The notes: generated by a model from the letters alone, not told the origin. A DNA stretch of 53,486 nucleotides from an uncultured Roseburia sp. (GCA_947088345.1 CAMUGE010000019.1:1-53486); one strand, 5' to 3'; shown: positions 1 through 8,202, numbered from the stretch's first letter. Made by a program: numbers and translations.

Positions 1-124
1 CGCTTTCACGCAAGAATGCCGCTTTTGCATTCTTCTAATGTTTTTCTGCGCTCTCACAAGTTTTCTACGCTTTCACGCAAGAATGCCGCTTTTGCATTCT
101 TCTAATGTTTTTCTGCGCTCTCGC
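1..124. repeat. Two-copy tandem repeat with hairpins downstream of rplK
   Basis: A 57-base unit occurs at 1-57 and again at 68-124, so the period is 67 bases. The copies are nearly identical. Each unit contains the inverted repeat AAGAATGC/GCATTCTT (12-19 with 27-34, and 79-86 with 94-101). The array lies in the gap after rplK, where rplA would be expected to the left of the window. It may be a REP-like dispersed element or an mRNA-stability structure. The window edge may cut off more copies. Confidence 0.85.
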
Positions 125-132
125 AGAAAAAC
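107..132. repeat. Perfect 11-bp inverted repeat just after rplK
   Basis: GTTTTTCTGCG (107-117) pairs with CGCAGAAAAAC (122-132) around a 4-base loop. It lies three bases beyond the rplK stop codon. Read on the minus strand there is no T-run after the stem, so a classical rho-independent terminator is unlikely. It overlaps the second unit of the tandem repeat and may cap that element. Confidence 0.7.
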
Positions 133-135
133 AAT

Positions 136-561
136 TTATTCTTCCACGGTAACGCCCATGCTTCTTGCCGTTCCGGCAATCATACTCATAGCCGCTTCCA
201 GGGACGCCGCGTTCAAATCCGGCATTTTTAACTCTGCGATCTCCTGTAATTTTGCTTTAGAAAGAACCGCAACTTTTTCTTTGTTCGGCTGTGCGGAACC
301 GGACTTAATGCTGCATGCTTTCTTGATTAATACCGGCGCGGGCGGAGTTTTTGTAACAAAGCTAAAACTTCTGTCTGCATAAACGGTGATAACAACCGGG
401 ATAATCAAATCCCCCTGATCCGCCGTTCTCGCATTAAACTGTTTTGTGAACTCTACAATATTTACGCCGTGCTGTCCAAGCGCCGGGCCAACTGGTGGAG
501 CCGGTGTTGCCTTTCCGGCAGGAATCTGCAGTTTTATATATCCTTCTACTTTCTTAGCCAT
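136..561 (-). CDS. rplK: 50S ribosomal protein L11
   Basis: The 141-residue product is the normal length for L11, which binds 23S rRNA at the GTPase-associated centre with L10/L12. The N-terminus ([20 protein letters not shown]) and the following [16 protein letters not shown] stretch are textbook L11. The C-terminal RNA-binding half carries the GTARSMG motif. The start is preceded by AAAGGAGG at good spacing. It is the last gene of the rpmG-secE-nusG-rplK run inside the window; rplA would be expected next, beyond position 1. Identification is secure. Confidence 0.98.
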   Translation of the reverse strand: MAKKVEGYIKLQIPAGKATPAPPVGPALGQHGVNIVEFTKQFNARTADQGDLIIPVVITVYADRSFSFVTKTPPAPVLIKKACSIKSGSAQPNKEKVAVLSKAKLQEIAELKMPDLNAASLEAAMSMIAGTARSMGVTVEE

Positions 562-582
562 TGGAATTGCCTCCTTTATTCA

Positions 583-1101
583 TTACTTACTCAGCTTTAC
601 TTCTGCGAAACTTATCTCTACCGGCGTTTCGCGGCCGAATAGTTCTACGTTGATGGTCACGCTCTGCTTGCCGTGATTCATCGTCTGTATCACGCCGATC
701 GTATCTTTCCATACGCCGGCAGTTACTACGACCGTATCACCCTCGTCAAAGTCCACCTCAACGTTTTCCGCTTTAATTCCAAGCGGTTTCATTTCCAAAT
801 CGGTAAGCGGCACCGGCTTGCTTCCCGGGCCGACAAACCCGGTCACACCGCGCGTATTTCTGACAACATACCATGTGTCATCATTCATCACCATATTAAT
901 GAGCACGTATCCCGGAAACATTTTCTTCGATACGGTCTTTTTGGCGCCATTTTTCATCTCGACAACATCCTGCATCGGCACCCGCACTTCCAGGATCTGA
1001 TCTTCCAGATGCCGGTTTTCTATTGTCTTGTCAATGTTCGCTTTTACCTTATTCTCATAACCGGAGTAGGTATGAACTACGTACCAGTGTGCTTCTGCCA
1101 T
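583..1101 (-). CDS. nusG: Transcription termination/antitermination protein NusG
   Basis: The 172-residue protein binds RNA polymerase and acts on elongation, pausing and termination. The NGN domain starts with WYVVHTYSGYENKVK and contains FPGYVLINMVMNDDTWYVVRNTRGVTGFVG (given here as PGYVLINM, TWYVVRNT and GFVGPG). A C-terminal KOW domain lies at about residues 120-172 (GDTVVVTAGVWKDTIGVIQ). It sits between secE and rplK with short gaps, the standard arrangement in Firmicutes. Confidence 0.97.
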   Translation of the reverse strand: MAEAHWYVVHTYSGYENKVKANIDKTIENRHLEDQILEVRVPMQDVVEMKNGAKKTVSKKMFPGYVLINMVMNDDTWYVVRNTRGVTGFVGPGSKPVPLTDLEMKPLGIKAENVEVDFDEGDTVVVTAGVWKDTIGVIQTMNHGKQSVTINVELFGRETPVEISFAEVKLSK

Positions 1102-1116
1102 AAAAATACGCCTCCA

Positions 1117-1326
1117 TTAAAAACTTAAACCAACAAGGAAATCTATGCCGTACTGGATCACATAATCCATCAGTGCGATTACAAGTCCAAGCACGACCGA
1201 AACCGCCATCACTGCAGCCGACTGTCTTACAAGCGATTTTTTTTCCGGCCAGATAATTTTGTGAAATTCAGCCGAAAGTCCGCTAAACCAGCTTGTCTTC
1301 GGAGTATTGTTTTCAGTTCCGCTCAT
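1117..1326 (-). CDS. secE: Preprotein translocase subunit SecE
   Basis: This 69-residue, single-span protein is the small clamp subunit of the SecYEG channel. It has the conserved cytoplasmic amphipathic stretch (FHKIIWPEKKSLVRQS), then one hydrophobic helix (AAVMAVSVVLGLVIALMDYVI). The start chosen is the ATG of MSGTEN, behind a GGAAGG ribosome site. A TTG three codons upstream is possible but lacks good spacing. Order rpmG-secE-nusG supports the call. Confidence 0.93.
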   Translation of the reverse strand: MSGTENNTPKTSWFSGLSAEFHKIIWPEKKSLVRQSAAVMAVSVVLGLVIALMDYVIQYGIDFLVGLSF

Positions 1327-1362
1327 ATTGAACAACCTTCCTTTCTGACAGACTGCCTGCCG

Positions 1363-1512
1363 TTATTTTGTTTCCTTGTGTAACGTATGACGTTTACAGA
1401 ATTTACAGTATTTCTTTGTTTCCATTCTGTCCGGATGCGTTTTCTTATCCTTTGTCATGTTGTAATTACGATTTTTGCATTCCGTACATGCCAATGTTAT
1501 TTTTGTGCGCAC
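1363..1512 (-). CDS. rpmG: 50S ribosomal protein L33 (zinc-type)
   Basis: A 49-codon gene read from the sequence on the minus strand, starting with GTG behind GGAGGTGG. The product begins [17 protein letters not shown] and ends HTLHKETK. It has two CxxC pairs (CTEC and CKFC), so it is the zinc-binding form of L33. It is first in the operon rpmG-secE-nusG-rplK and lies about 100 bases downstream of a good sigma-A promoter. Confidence 0.95.
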   Translation of the reverse strand: MRTKITLACTECKNRNYNMTKDKKTHPDRMETKKYCKFCKRHTLHKETK

Positions 1513-1616
1513 AACTTCCACCTCCATTAAAATTCTTCGTATTTTTATGCAATTTTCTAACAGAAAGAGATATTAAAAAAAGGCATAAAAAAAAGACCTA
1601 CTTCCATCGCGCATTT

Positions 1617-1645
1617 ACTATAACACAACTGCTGAAAAGCGTCAA
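1617..1645 (-). promoter_or_regulatory. Sigma-A promoter of the rpmG-secE-nusG-rplK operon
   Basis: Minus strand TTGACG (1640-1645), a 17-base spacer, then TATAGT (1617-1622). This is close to consensus. The predicted start near 1610 gives a leader of about 100 bases before the rpmG GTG. The leader is T-rich and has no clear hairpin. Confidence 0.75.
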
Positions 1646-1706
1646 CTGTTTTTCTCCGGCAGGATAAAAAAATTGTAAAAACAGGCATTTTATTCAGAAT
1701 ATACAC

Positions 1707-1733
1707 TAAATTTTCACCAAATTCTGCCGACAT
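1707..1733 (+). promoter_or_regulatory. Sigma-28 (SigD/FliA) promoter of the FliD-like gene
   Basis: TAAA (1707-1710), exactly 15 bases, then GCCGACAT (1726-1733). The consensus is TAAA-N15-GCCGATAT, so there is a single mismatch. Transcription would start near 1740 and give a leader of about 200 bases before the ATG at 1941. The divergent rpmG promoter lies about 60 bases away. The rest of the gap 1513-1940 holds only these promoters and the leader hairpins. Confidence 0.7.
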
Positions 1734-1776
1734 AATATATAAGGGAATGCTGTATTTTATCAGGAATCAGCAACAA

Positions 1777-1798
1777 ATACTTAAACGGATTTAAGTAT
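1777..1798 (+). promoter_or_regulatory. Leader hairpin with ACGGA at its loop, candidate CsrA site
   Basis: ATACTTAAA (1777-1785) pairs perfectly with TTTAAGTAT (1790-1798) around the tetraloop CGGA. With the closing A this presents ACGGA, the ANGGA core recognised by CsrA when held in a hairpin loop. No T-run follows, so it is not a terminator. CsrA and FliW are encoded at 29384-30060. Binding is an inference. Confidence 0.5.
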
Positions 1799-1858
1799 CC
1801 CCGCATAGAATGAAACAAAATTTAACTGTGAAAGATTTCTTTTCATGGCCAAGACAGT

Positions 1859-1889
1859 CATATGGATGCCCAACTGTTGGGAGCATATG
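1859..1889 (+). promoter_or_regulatory. Second leader hairpin (CATATG arms, CCCAA/TTGGG stem)
   Basis: CATATG at 1859-1864 and 1884-1889 flank the inner stem CCCAA/TTGGG. An ATGGA motif (1862-1866) lies in the 5' arm. A further copy of CATATGATTTC follows at about 1906-1916. The ribosome site itself (AAGGA, 1926-1930) is another ANGGA match, so the leader holds several possible CsrA contacts. Confidence 0.45.
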
Positions 1890-1940
1890 ATTTCCGTTTA
1901 CTGTTTCATATGATTTCAAGGAAGAAAGGATGGGATTAGT

Positions 1941-3233
1941 ATGGCAACCATTGATACTGCATATCAGTATTATCTGTCAACCTACGGTAATTCAACTACT
2001 TCGCGCTATGACGCGCACAAAAAGAGTCAGCTTCGCGACGTCTACAACAAAATTGTTAAAACAAATAAAGAGTCTCCTCTTTACAAAATCAAAAATACGA
2101 ACGAAGCTCAAAAATTTGCAATTGATATTAAAGAACGGGCACATTCCATACAAAATGTCGTAGCTTCCCTCTCTGACGAGGAAGGCGGCATAGAAAATGC
2201 TTTTTCCCGCAGAATTGCAGAATCTTCAGACGAAGAGGCAGTCGGTGCGGAATATATCGGATTGGACAAATTCGCCGACCGTTCGTTCCAGTTTGACATC
2301 GAGGTCAAGCAGTTAGCGTCAACACAGGTCAATATCGGCAATTATCTGAATCCGGACAGATCTGAGATCCATGCTGGTTCGTACAGCTTTAATCTGTCTA
2401 CCACATTAAGTTCGTATGAATTTCAGTTTAATGTAGGAAGCAGAGATACAAACCAGACCGTACAGGAAAAGATCATGCGTCTGATTAATAATTCCAACGT
2501 CGGACTTCACGCCGACATTGTGAAAGATAAAAACGGTTATGGCGCCCTTAGAATCGAATCCAAAGAAGCCGGTCTTGCAGAAAACGAAGACTATCTTTTC
2601 GAAGTGCTGCCCTCGCCGGAATCCCATTCTATGAGAGCCATGCAGACTCTTGGCATTGATAAGGTATCACAGCCCGCGCAAAATTCCATGTTCCTCTTAA
2701 ACGGAGACGAACATACGGCATTTTCTAATACAGTTACAATCAACGACGCTTTTGAGCTTACGTTTAAGCAGCCGAGCAAAACAGCTGCAAAAATAGGCTT
2801 TAAGGCAGACGCTGACGCCATCGCTGACAATGTGGAATCTCTTGTCAATGTTTATAATAATATCATTACGCTCAGCAAATACCGCACCGATCTTCAACAG
2901 TCCAACCTGCTGTTAAACGATATGTCAGGTATTGCCAGAAGATACCACGAGGACCTGTCTTCCATGGGCATTCATATGGAAGAAGACGGCTCGTTAAATA
3001 TCAATCAAAATGAATTATCGGATTCCCTGCATTCCTCCAAATCCGGCAGCTATATGAATACATTAAACCGGTTTCGCGATTCTCTCGGCCAGAAAGCAAG
3101 CAATGCTTCCATTGATCCGATGAATTATATCAATAAGATTGTAGTGGCATATAAAAATCCGGGCGGACACAATTATCCGACTCCTTATATTACGTCCATC
3201 TACTCCGGAATGATGCTTGATCATATCTGCTGA
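1941..3233 (+). CDS. FliD-like (HAP2-related) orphan flagellar protein
   Basis: The 430-residue product has no signal peptide or membrane segment. Its central part resembles the FliD core: a VKQLASTQ stretch at about residue 125, then a beta-rich module (AGSYSFNL, TVQEKIMRLINNSNVGL, GYGALRIESKEAG) and later DNVESLVNVYNNII followed by DGSLNINQNELSDSL. FliD proteins show these same features in this order. It lacks the usual FliD N-terminus (GLNSGLD type) and the C-terminal coiled coil needed for capping, so it is unlikely to be a normal cap. A sigma-28-type promoter supports a late flagellar role, for example an alternative cap, a hook-associated or a filament-decorating protein. It stands alone and faces the glycosyltransferase island. 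The start ATG has AAAGGA ten bases upstream. Confidence 0.6.
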   Translation: MATIDTAYQYYLSTYGNSTTSRYDAHKKSQLRDVYNKIVKTNKESPLYKIKNTNEAQKFAIDIKERAHSIQNVVASLSDEEGGIENAFSRRIAESSDEEAVGAEYIGLDKFADRSFQFDIEVKQLASTQVNIGNYLNPDRSEIHAGSYSFNLSTTLSSYEFQFNVGSRDTNQTVQEKIMRLINNSNVGLHADIVKDKNGYGALRIESKEAGLAENEDYLFEVLPSPESHSMRAMQTLGIDKVSQPAQNSMFLLNGDEHTAFSNTVTINDAFELTFKQPSKTAAKIGFKADADAIADNVESLVNVYNNIITLSKYRTDLQQSNLLLNDMSGIARRYHEDLSSMGIHMEEDGSLNINQNELSDSLHSSKSGSYMNTLNRFRDSLGQKASNASIDPMNYINKIVVAYKNPGGHNYPTPYITSIYSGMMLDHIC

Positions 3234-3275
3234 TATGCCCGCAGCAGCATTTTATCCGAAATCTCAGTGCATTTT

Positions 3276-3320
3276 ATAAGGTCATATAACACAATTTTTA
3301 TCTGTGTTATATGACCTTAT
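3276..3320. terminator. Long perfect hairpin, probable bidirectional terminator
   Basis: An 18-bp perfect stem (3276-3293 with 3303-3320) around a 9-base loop. It lies between the convergent FliD-like gene and the first glycosyltransferase gene. T-runs after the stem are weak on both strands, but position and stability suggest it ends transcription from both sides. Confidence 0.65.
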
Positions 3321-3368
3321 TTCATTGATCGCCGCCTGACGCGCAAACGGCAAAGCGCAGGGCTGATC

Positions 3369-4529
3369 CTATTCCATGATAAGATCAAGCATTTTCTGCA
3401 GTCTGACTTTATAGCTGTGAGATTGCTTTACTTTTTGATATCCGCTTTTTGCAATTTTTCTGCGCTCCTCCTCGTGTTCCAGATAGTACCGCGCCTTTTC
3501 GCACATATCCTCTATCCCATCGAAACAGACAAGATCCTCGCCCTCCGTAAAAAAGGCGCCCATCTCTGCCTGAAAATTGGTCAGCAAAAATCCGCCCGAA
3601 CCCAAAACATCCCACACGCGCAGCGGGATTCCGCTTTTAATATCCGGTATCGTAATATTTAAATTAATCTTAGAAGCGTGAAACACTTTTGGCATCTGGC
3701 TCCAGTAGTCCACGGAACCGCGATAATGCACGCGTATCAGGTCACTCACATTACTGTTGCTGTATACATTTACTGAATGACGCTTGGACAACTCAATCAG
3801 CGCACGCCTGCGCTGCCGCTCCGCAATCTTAAATCCAAGAACCGTAGTCTGAAAAATCAGGCCGAGGTCTGAAAAAGAATCTTTTGATTTTTCCAGCTGA
3901 AAATACTGTTCCAGCTGTTCGATTATTTCTGTCGTCAACAGCGGTTCTACAAGATTAGCCCCGCTGATATTCATCTGCGCCTCCATCACGGCGTCAAAAT
4001 AACCCAGCAGATAATCCGGAAGTCTGGCTTTTAATTTATCATAGGAATTGCGCTCATACAGACTGCCCACAAAAGAGATATCGCCTCCATATTGCGCCAG
4101 ATCGTCTGCTCCTGACAAAATATCGTCGATGCGGTCGGTGTCCACCGCCAACGGCAGATGCCAGATCTTTTTCAGCCCCATCCCCTTAAACTCCAGATAA
4201 TTTGTCTGATCAAATGTAAAAATATAATTGCACGGATTAAATACTGAATTATGGTACATGCTAATCAAAGGATTGTCACATGTCCACGCCGCATATTTAA
4301 CTTTGCATTTCATACACACACCGGAAACAAGCGAAAAATAGTTGACAGTAAAAACAAGATCATATTCTTTTATACGCAGTCTTCCCGTCAGCTGCTGTTC
4401 AAACACAGGGTCTTCGTCATAATTTTCCAGTTTATACGCAAAGATATCGATACAATGGCCCATAGCCGCAAGCGTCTGTTCGATATCTCTGTAATTATAA
4501 GCCCTCCACCGGTATATCAAGATTCGCAT
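3369..4529 (-). CDS. CgeB/DUF3880-type glycosyltransferase, paralogue 1
   Basis: A 386-residue soluble protein of the CgeB-like glycosyltransferase group (DUF3880 N-terminal half, glycosyl-transferase-1-like C-terminal half). The N-terminus (MRILIYRWRAYNY) and the C-terminal signature (SGIPLRVWDVLGSGGFLLTN, then a conserved YYLEHEEERRKIA stretch) are shared with the products at 11321, 21460 and 22823. The start is the ATG at 4529 behind GGGGA; an ATG four codons upstream overlaps that ribosome site. The ribosome site belongs to a hairpin leader also found before the gene ending at 21460. It is last in the four-gene run starting at 7894. Donor and acceptor are unknown; flagellin is the likely target by context. 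Confidence 0.8.
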   Translation of the reverse strand: MRILIYRWRAYNYRDIEQTLAAMGHCIDIFAYKLENYDEDPVFEQQLTGRLRIKEYDLVFTVNYFSLVSGVCMKCKVKYAAWTCDNPLISMYHNSVFNPCNYIFTFDQTNYLEFKGMGLKKIWHLPLAVDTDRIDDILSGADDLAQYGGDISFVGSLYERNSYDKLKARLPDYLLGYFDAVMEAQMNISGANLVEPLLTTEIIEQLEQYFQLEKSKDSFSDLGLIFQTTVLGFKIAERQRRRALIELSKRHSVNVYSNSNVSDLIRVHYRGSVDYWSQMPKVFHASKINLNITIPDIKSGIPLRVWDVLGSGGFLLTNFQAEMGAFFTEGEDLVCFDGIEDMCEKARYYLEHEEERRKIAKSGYQKVKQSHSYKVRLQKMLDLIME

Positions 4530-4533
4530 ATAA

Positions 4534-4592
4534 ATCCCCATTTCTGCATTGCGAACGCAGTTCGCATCCGCTTTATGCGCCTATGCAACTTT
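4534..4592. repeat. Leader repeat, copy 1: hairpin plus ribosome site
   Basis: A 59-base element aligns without gaps to 22646-22704, with 51 of 59 bases the same by my count. Both sit directly before a CgeB-type gene on the minus strand. Each has a perfect stem TGCGAAC/GTTCGCA (here 4550-4566) followed by the GGGGA ribosome site. The rest of the 101-base gap to the upstream gene shows nothing more. Confidence 0.8.
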
Positions 4593-4630
4593 ATCGCGCA
4601 GACACAAATCGCCGTGTGATAAATTTATTT

Positions 4631-5824
4631 CTAATTGCACATCAATTCTCCATAAATATATTCCGCGCGCTGTACCCAGGTATGGTTTTTCTGTGCATAT
4701 TCATATCCGCGGTCGGCCATCGCCTGTGTCTCGTCTAAATTTCCAAATAATTGGCACACTCGCTCCGGCAGTTTTGTGATTTGCTCCAAAGAAAACAATA
4801 CCAGCTCGTCTCCGTCATGGCACACCCTGTTTAAATAATCAGATCCATCGGAGACAACGGCCGCCTTTGCAAGCATTCCGTTAAATATCCGATCATGCGC
4901 CCCCGCCTTAAACCACGTATTTGTATTTAAAATGATTTTTGCATCATTCATAAGAGGCAGAATCTGTGGCGCCAGCACCTTTCCGCCGCAGGTCAGATAT
5001 GGATTGCCGCTCCACTCACACTGATCCCAGCCAACCCCGTATGCCGTAACCGAAATTCCGTTTTCAACGAGAATACGGACAGCCTGTTCGCGAAAAAATG
5101 AAGTTGCATAGGAGTCAAGAAAACGCATTTTTACAATGATCTGTGCAATCCGCTCGTCTGAGATATCATTACACTGATCCCTCAGATAATCTTCCACAAC
5201 TTCCTCTGTTGTTTTCCAGGGATGCTGCACCAGCTCTTCCAAAACAGCTTTCGCCATGTCGCTTCCGTCTGTCTCCGGAATGGAATCCAAATCAGGTATC
5301 ATACGTCCAACCGTATAAACCGGCAGAGCCCCGGCATAGAGTACATCAATTCCCCGCTCTGCAAGCGGTTTGTGACGATGACCAAGCTCTACACCGGCAT
5401 GAGGCAAAAATTCCGTTTTCTTTATATTCTTATAAAATCTGCGGATATAACGGACATGATTTTGATCGGTACAGAGAACAACCGATGTTGTCGGAGCTGA
5501 GGCAAGCGGACGCTTAAAGTGAAACGGATGATCCATTAATATATTAATATAACAGACATTGTAATATTCCCAGATATTTACCGGCTGCTCCCCATTGCCA
5601 GGTATGATTTCCAGATTGTAGCCTAAATTGTTAAATGTCACACAGGCAGCGCCTTCTGCACTTGTTTCAAGCAGTTCCTGCAATGCTTCTTTTCCCTCGT
5701 CCCCGCTCCCGGCATAGTATGTGAATGTATGACAGCCCAGCTGATAAAACGACTGTTTCAGCTGTTCCGTAAACAAATCCAGCGTATCGTAAATACCTGT
5801 AATAAATATTATTGTTCTTTTCAT
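4631..5824 (-). CDS. CgeB-family glycosyltransferase (divergent)
   Basis: A 397-residue protein. The C-terminal half shows the CgeB-type nucleotide-sugar-binding pattern (ITAYGVGWDQCEWSGNP, ILNTNTWFKAGAHDRIFNGM, then HTWVQRAEYIYGEL), which parallels the C-terminal part of the 817-residue protein at 18932. The N-terminal half lacks the four-paralogue signature. The start chosen is the ATG of MKRTIIF at 5824, six bases after GGAG; the ATG four codons upstream forms part of that ribosome site. It follows the GT2-TPR gene by 19 bases, so it is probably co-transcribed. Specific activity is unknown. Confidence 0.7.
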   Translation of the reverse strand: MKRTIIFITGIYDTLDLFTEQLKQSFYQLGCHTFTYYAGSGDEGKEALQELLETSAEGAACVTFNNLGYNLEIIPGNGEQPVNIWEYYNVCYINILMDHPFHFKRPLASAPTTSVVLCTDQNHVRYIRRFYKNIKKTEFLPHAGVELGHRHKPLAERGIDVLYAGALPVYTVGRMIPDLDSIPETDGSDMAKAVLEELVQHPWKTTEEVVEDYLRDQCNDISDERIAQIIVKMRFLDSYATSFFREQAVRILVENGISVTAYGVGWDQCEWSGNPYLTCGGKVLAPQILPLMNDAKIILNTNTWFKAGAHDRIFNGMLAKAAVVSDGSDYLNRVCHDGDELVLFSLEQITKLPERVCQLFGNLDETQAMADRGYEYAQKNHTWVQRAEYIYGELMCN

Positions 5825-5843
5825 ATATCTCTCCATGTTCTAT

Positions 5844-6920
5844 TTACAGACCTGCAAGCTGCCTGACCGCAGGCTTATAATTCCCACACTTTTTGTAATA
5901 TTCGCGCGCTTTTTCTTTTTCTCCCAGACATTCAAAAATTACCCCTATGTTGTAGAAAGCCGAGTAGGAATTTACTCCTTTTGTCCGGCAGGACGCAAAT
6001 TCAGCCGCCTTTAAAAATTCACTGACAGCCTGATCGAAACATTCGTTATTCATATAGATTAAGCCCATCAGAAACTTAAAATCAGCCGTTCCGCCAAACT
6101 CGTCATAAATATTCTCAAAAAACAGCGCCTCCTTTGCCCGCCCGCTGTTAAGCAGCGCATAACCGTATGTTTCAACCATATCAATCACATATTCAAGCCT
6201 CGGATTTAAATCAAAGGAAAGTCCCTCGGAAAAATATGCGGTCGCCGCGCCGTAGTCTTCCGCCATATAGCAGCTTTTTCCAAGCTGATAAATAATATAG
6301 GGAAGCTGCTGTTCTCTCTCTTTTTCGTCAGACTGACTGCAGAGCCGCTCATACTCCTGCTTTAAAAGCAGATGATTTCTCTTTGCCTTTCTCTGTTTCT
6401 CATCCGGCGTCAGATCATATCCGGTATGGCAGATTACAACAGGCGCCTGATAGGTTTCATATTCTCCGCCTGAAACGGATTCCACCTGTTCATGAATCTT
6501 TCCACGATAACAGTAGAGATCTCTGGAAAAGATGCGGTTCAGCCACTCCGTGTACTCCTGTTCCAGATTATTTCGCGTAAAAAGATTTACTCTCTGAATA
6601 CGTCCAACCTGCCCGGGATGACGCATGATCAGATTTTTCAGACGGATAAGGTCACAGGATTGTATGGATTCGTCACAGTCAAGCACCAGAACAAACGGCC
6701 AGGAGGCTTTCTGCAGCGCAAAATTTTTTGCAGCAGCAAAATCATCACACCATTTAAAATCATATACATGCGGCGTATACTGCCGTGCAACTGCTTTTGT
6801 TGCATCCACGGAACCGGTATCTACAACCACAATTTCCAACGCAAGCGGTATCAGGCTTTTCAGACAGCGCTCAATATTTTTTTCTTCATTCTTTGCGATG
6901 ATACAGACCGATAATTCCAT
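5844..6920 (-). CDS. GT2 glycosyltransferase with C-terminal TPR repeats
   Basis: The 358-residue protein starts with a GT-A family 2 domain: MELSVCIIAKNEEKNIERCL, the DTGSVDAT motif and an LDCDESI metal/nucleotide motif. From about residue 200 it is helical with TPR-like repeats (IYMNNECFDQAVSEFLKAAE; AFYNIGVIFECLGEKEKARE). GT2-TPR proteins act on protein or peptide acceptors, including SunS-type S-glycosyltransferases, so a flagellin or other protein acceptor is plausible. The start at 6920 (MELSV) is 15 bases after the upstream GT8 stop; a longer ORF start lacks a ribosome site. Confidence 0.82.
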   Translation of the reverse strand: MELSVCIIAKNEEKNIERCLKSLIPLALEIVVVDTGSVDATKAVARQYTPHVYDFKWCDDFAAAKNFALQKASWPFVLVLDCDESIQSCDLIRLKNLIMRHPGQVGRIQRVNLFTRNNLEQEYTEWLNRIFSRDLYCYRGKIHEQVESVSGGEYETYQAPVVICHTGYDLTPDEKQRKAKRNHLLLKQEYERLCSQSDEKEREQQLPYIIYQLGKSCYMAEDYGAATAYFSEGLSFDLNPRLEYVIDMVETYGYALLNSGRAKEALFFENIYDEFGGTADFKFLMGLIYMNNECFDQAVSEFLKAAEFASCRTKGVNSYSAFYNIGVIFECLGEKEKAREYYKKCGNYKPAVRQLAGL

Positions 6921-6934
6921 ATTCTTTTCATCCC

Positions 6935-7894
6935 CTATGTATTCAGCATACCATAAAGTTTCTGGCACAAGGCCACAGCTTCGTCCAGATTCTGTTTCAG
7001 ACCGTTATTCTCCTTTAACAACGCCATCATAGACTGGTAGGATTCGTCATTTAAGCCCTGCAAAAAGACAGGCTCCATCAATTCAAAATAAAACGGTGTC
7101 ATTTTGGCGTAGTCCCACCAGAGCTTCTCGGTACTGTAATGTACCCCGTTATAATTCCAGGGTTTTCTTCCCGCATAATGTATAACCGTGCATTTTTCTT
7201 TGACCTGAGCATAATCCATTCCGTCCATCTCGGCGATCTGGGAAAAAACATTGTAACGTCTATTGTCAAAAAAATACGCCTCGTCTGCATGCAGGTAATT
7301 TAAAAGATCCTGGTCGGGATTGGTCAGCTGAAAGGAAAATTTTGCCGCGGCTCCCATATAGTCTGCAAATTTATATTGCTTTCTTATATTTTCCAGGTCA
7401 AATAGAATCACTCCAGAGTTAAAATACCGCACTGTTTCCGGAAATTCTGAAAAGATTTGATGCTGTGCCGAACTGAAATGTCCCTGAATCATTGGATCGT
7501 CCGCTACACCCAGCAGCTTCCCGCCGAGATCAGTCTGATAAAATTCAAACAGCGGCCCGTTTACGATAATATCCACATCCAGGTACAGGATGCGCGACAC
7601 CTCCCGCGGCAAAAGCTCGCCGAGCAGAAGACGATAGTACATTTCTCTCGACCAGCTCTCCGTTGTCGGCAGCTTTTTTATCTCATCGGAAAGATCAACC
7701 TGCAAAAAGAAAATTGTCTGCTGATAGCTGTCTGCCAGCTGCCCAAAAAGACTCCTGTCTTCCTCTGTCAGATCTGACGAGAGCAGATAAACGGTAAGAC
7801 AGTGCGGCGCTTCCTTGTGATGATAAAAAAGAGAGGTCAGTAAGACGTATGCATATTTTGAATAGTTGTGGTTGAGCGCTATGCCGATGTTCAT
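6935..7894 (-). CDS. GT8-family glycosyltransferase A
   Basis: A 319-residue GT-A enzyme of family 8 (retaining, galactosyl/glucosyl type). Seen are MNIGIALNHNYSKYAYVLL, the DXD motif in ILYLDVDIIVNGPL, FNSGVILFDLENIRK, the NPDQDLLNYL motif and the closing VIHYAGRKPWN. It resembles the two GT8 proteins at 12488 and 13492. It is first in the run 7894 to 3369 and has its own sigma-A-like promoter. Sugar specificity cannot be told from the sequence. Confidence 0.9.
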   Translation of the reverse strand: MNIGIALNHNYSKYAYVLLTSLFYHHKEAPHCLTVYLLSSDLTEEDRSLFGQLADSYQQTIFFLQVDLSDEIKKLPTTESWSREMYYRLLLGELLPREVSRILYLDVDIIVNGPLFEFYQTDLGGKLLGVADDPMIQGHFSSAQHQIFSEFPETVRYFNSGVILFDLENIRKQYKFADYMGAAAKFSFQLTNPDQDLLNYLHADEAYFFDNRRYNVFSQIAEMDGMDYAQVKEKCTVIHYAGRKPWNYNGVHYSTEKLWWDYAKMTPFYFELMEPVFLQGLNDESYQSMMALLKENNGLKQNLDEAVALCQKLYGMLNT

Positions 7895-7969
7895 ATTACC
7901 CCGATTCTATTATTCTATGTTTGTATTGGATGCAAAAGTATCATTGTCAATAAGATTGTTTCCATCTTT

Positions 7970-7998
7970 ACTATATCATATCGCCGTACCCGAAACAA
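7970..7998 (-). promoter_or_regulatory. Sigma-A promoter of the four-gene glycosyltransferase run
   Basis: Minus strand TTGTTT (7993-7998), a 17-base spacer, then TATAGT (7970-7975) with an extended TG. The leader is about 70 bases. The gap 7895-8262 also holds a small perfect hairpin TTTCCGG/CCGGAAA (8108-8125) and the cysNC terminator, and nothing else that I can see. Confidence 0.55.
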
Positions 7999-8159
7999 TC
8001 GCAAAAAAAAATCGTTACATACTCATTTTTTGCCATATTTTCAATTAAATTTTACCAAAATCGCAATGCAGGATCAAACGAAAAGAAAGAGGTTTGTGTC
8101 AATGATCTTTCCGGAAAACCGGAAACTTTTACACTTCATAGCGACAAAACTCTTCTTTT

Positions 8160-8202
8160 AAAAAAATAAGCATCCCGCTTCTCTAAAGTCGGGGATGCTT
8201 AT
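8160..8202 (-). terminator. Rho-independent terminator of cysD-cysNC
   Basis: An 11-bp stem (8166-8176 with 8192-8202) is followed on the minus strand by a T-run (8160-8166). It lies about 60 bases past the cysNC stop codon. Confidence 0.85.

Noticed and set aside
1-124. CRISPR-like array
   Set aside because: Only two units, no distinct spacers of regular length and no cas genes.
5844-6920. SunS-type glycocin (bacteriocin) glycosyltransferase locus
   Set aside because: The GT2-TPR domain fits, but no precursor peptide, transporter or immunity gene is visible; the flagellin context is more likely.
7975-8000. GGCGATAT before the GT8 gene as a sigma-28 box
   Set aside because: No TAAA at 15 bases; the sequence fits a sigma-A promoter better.
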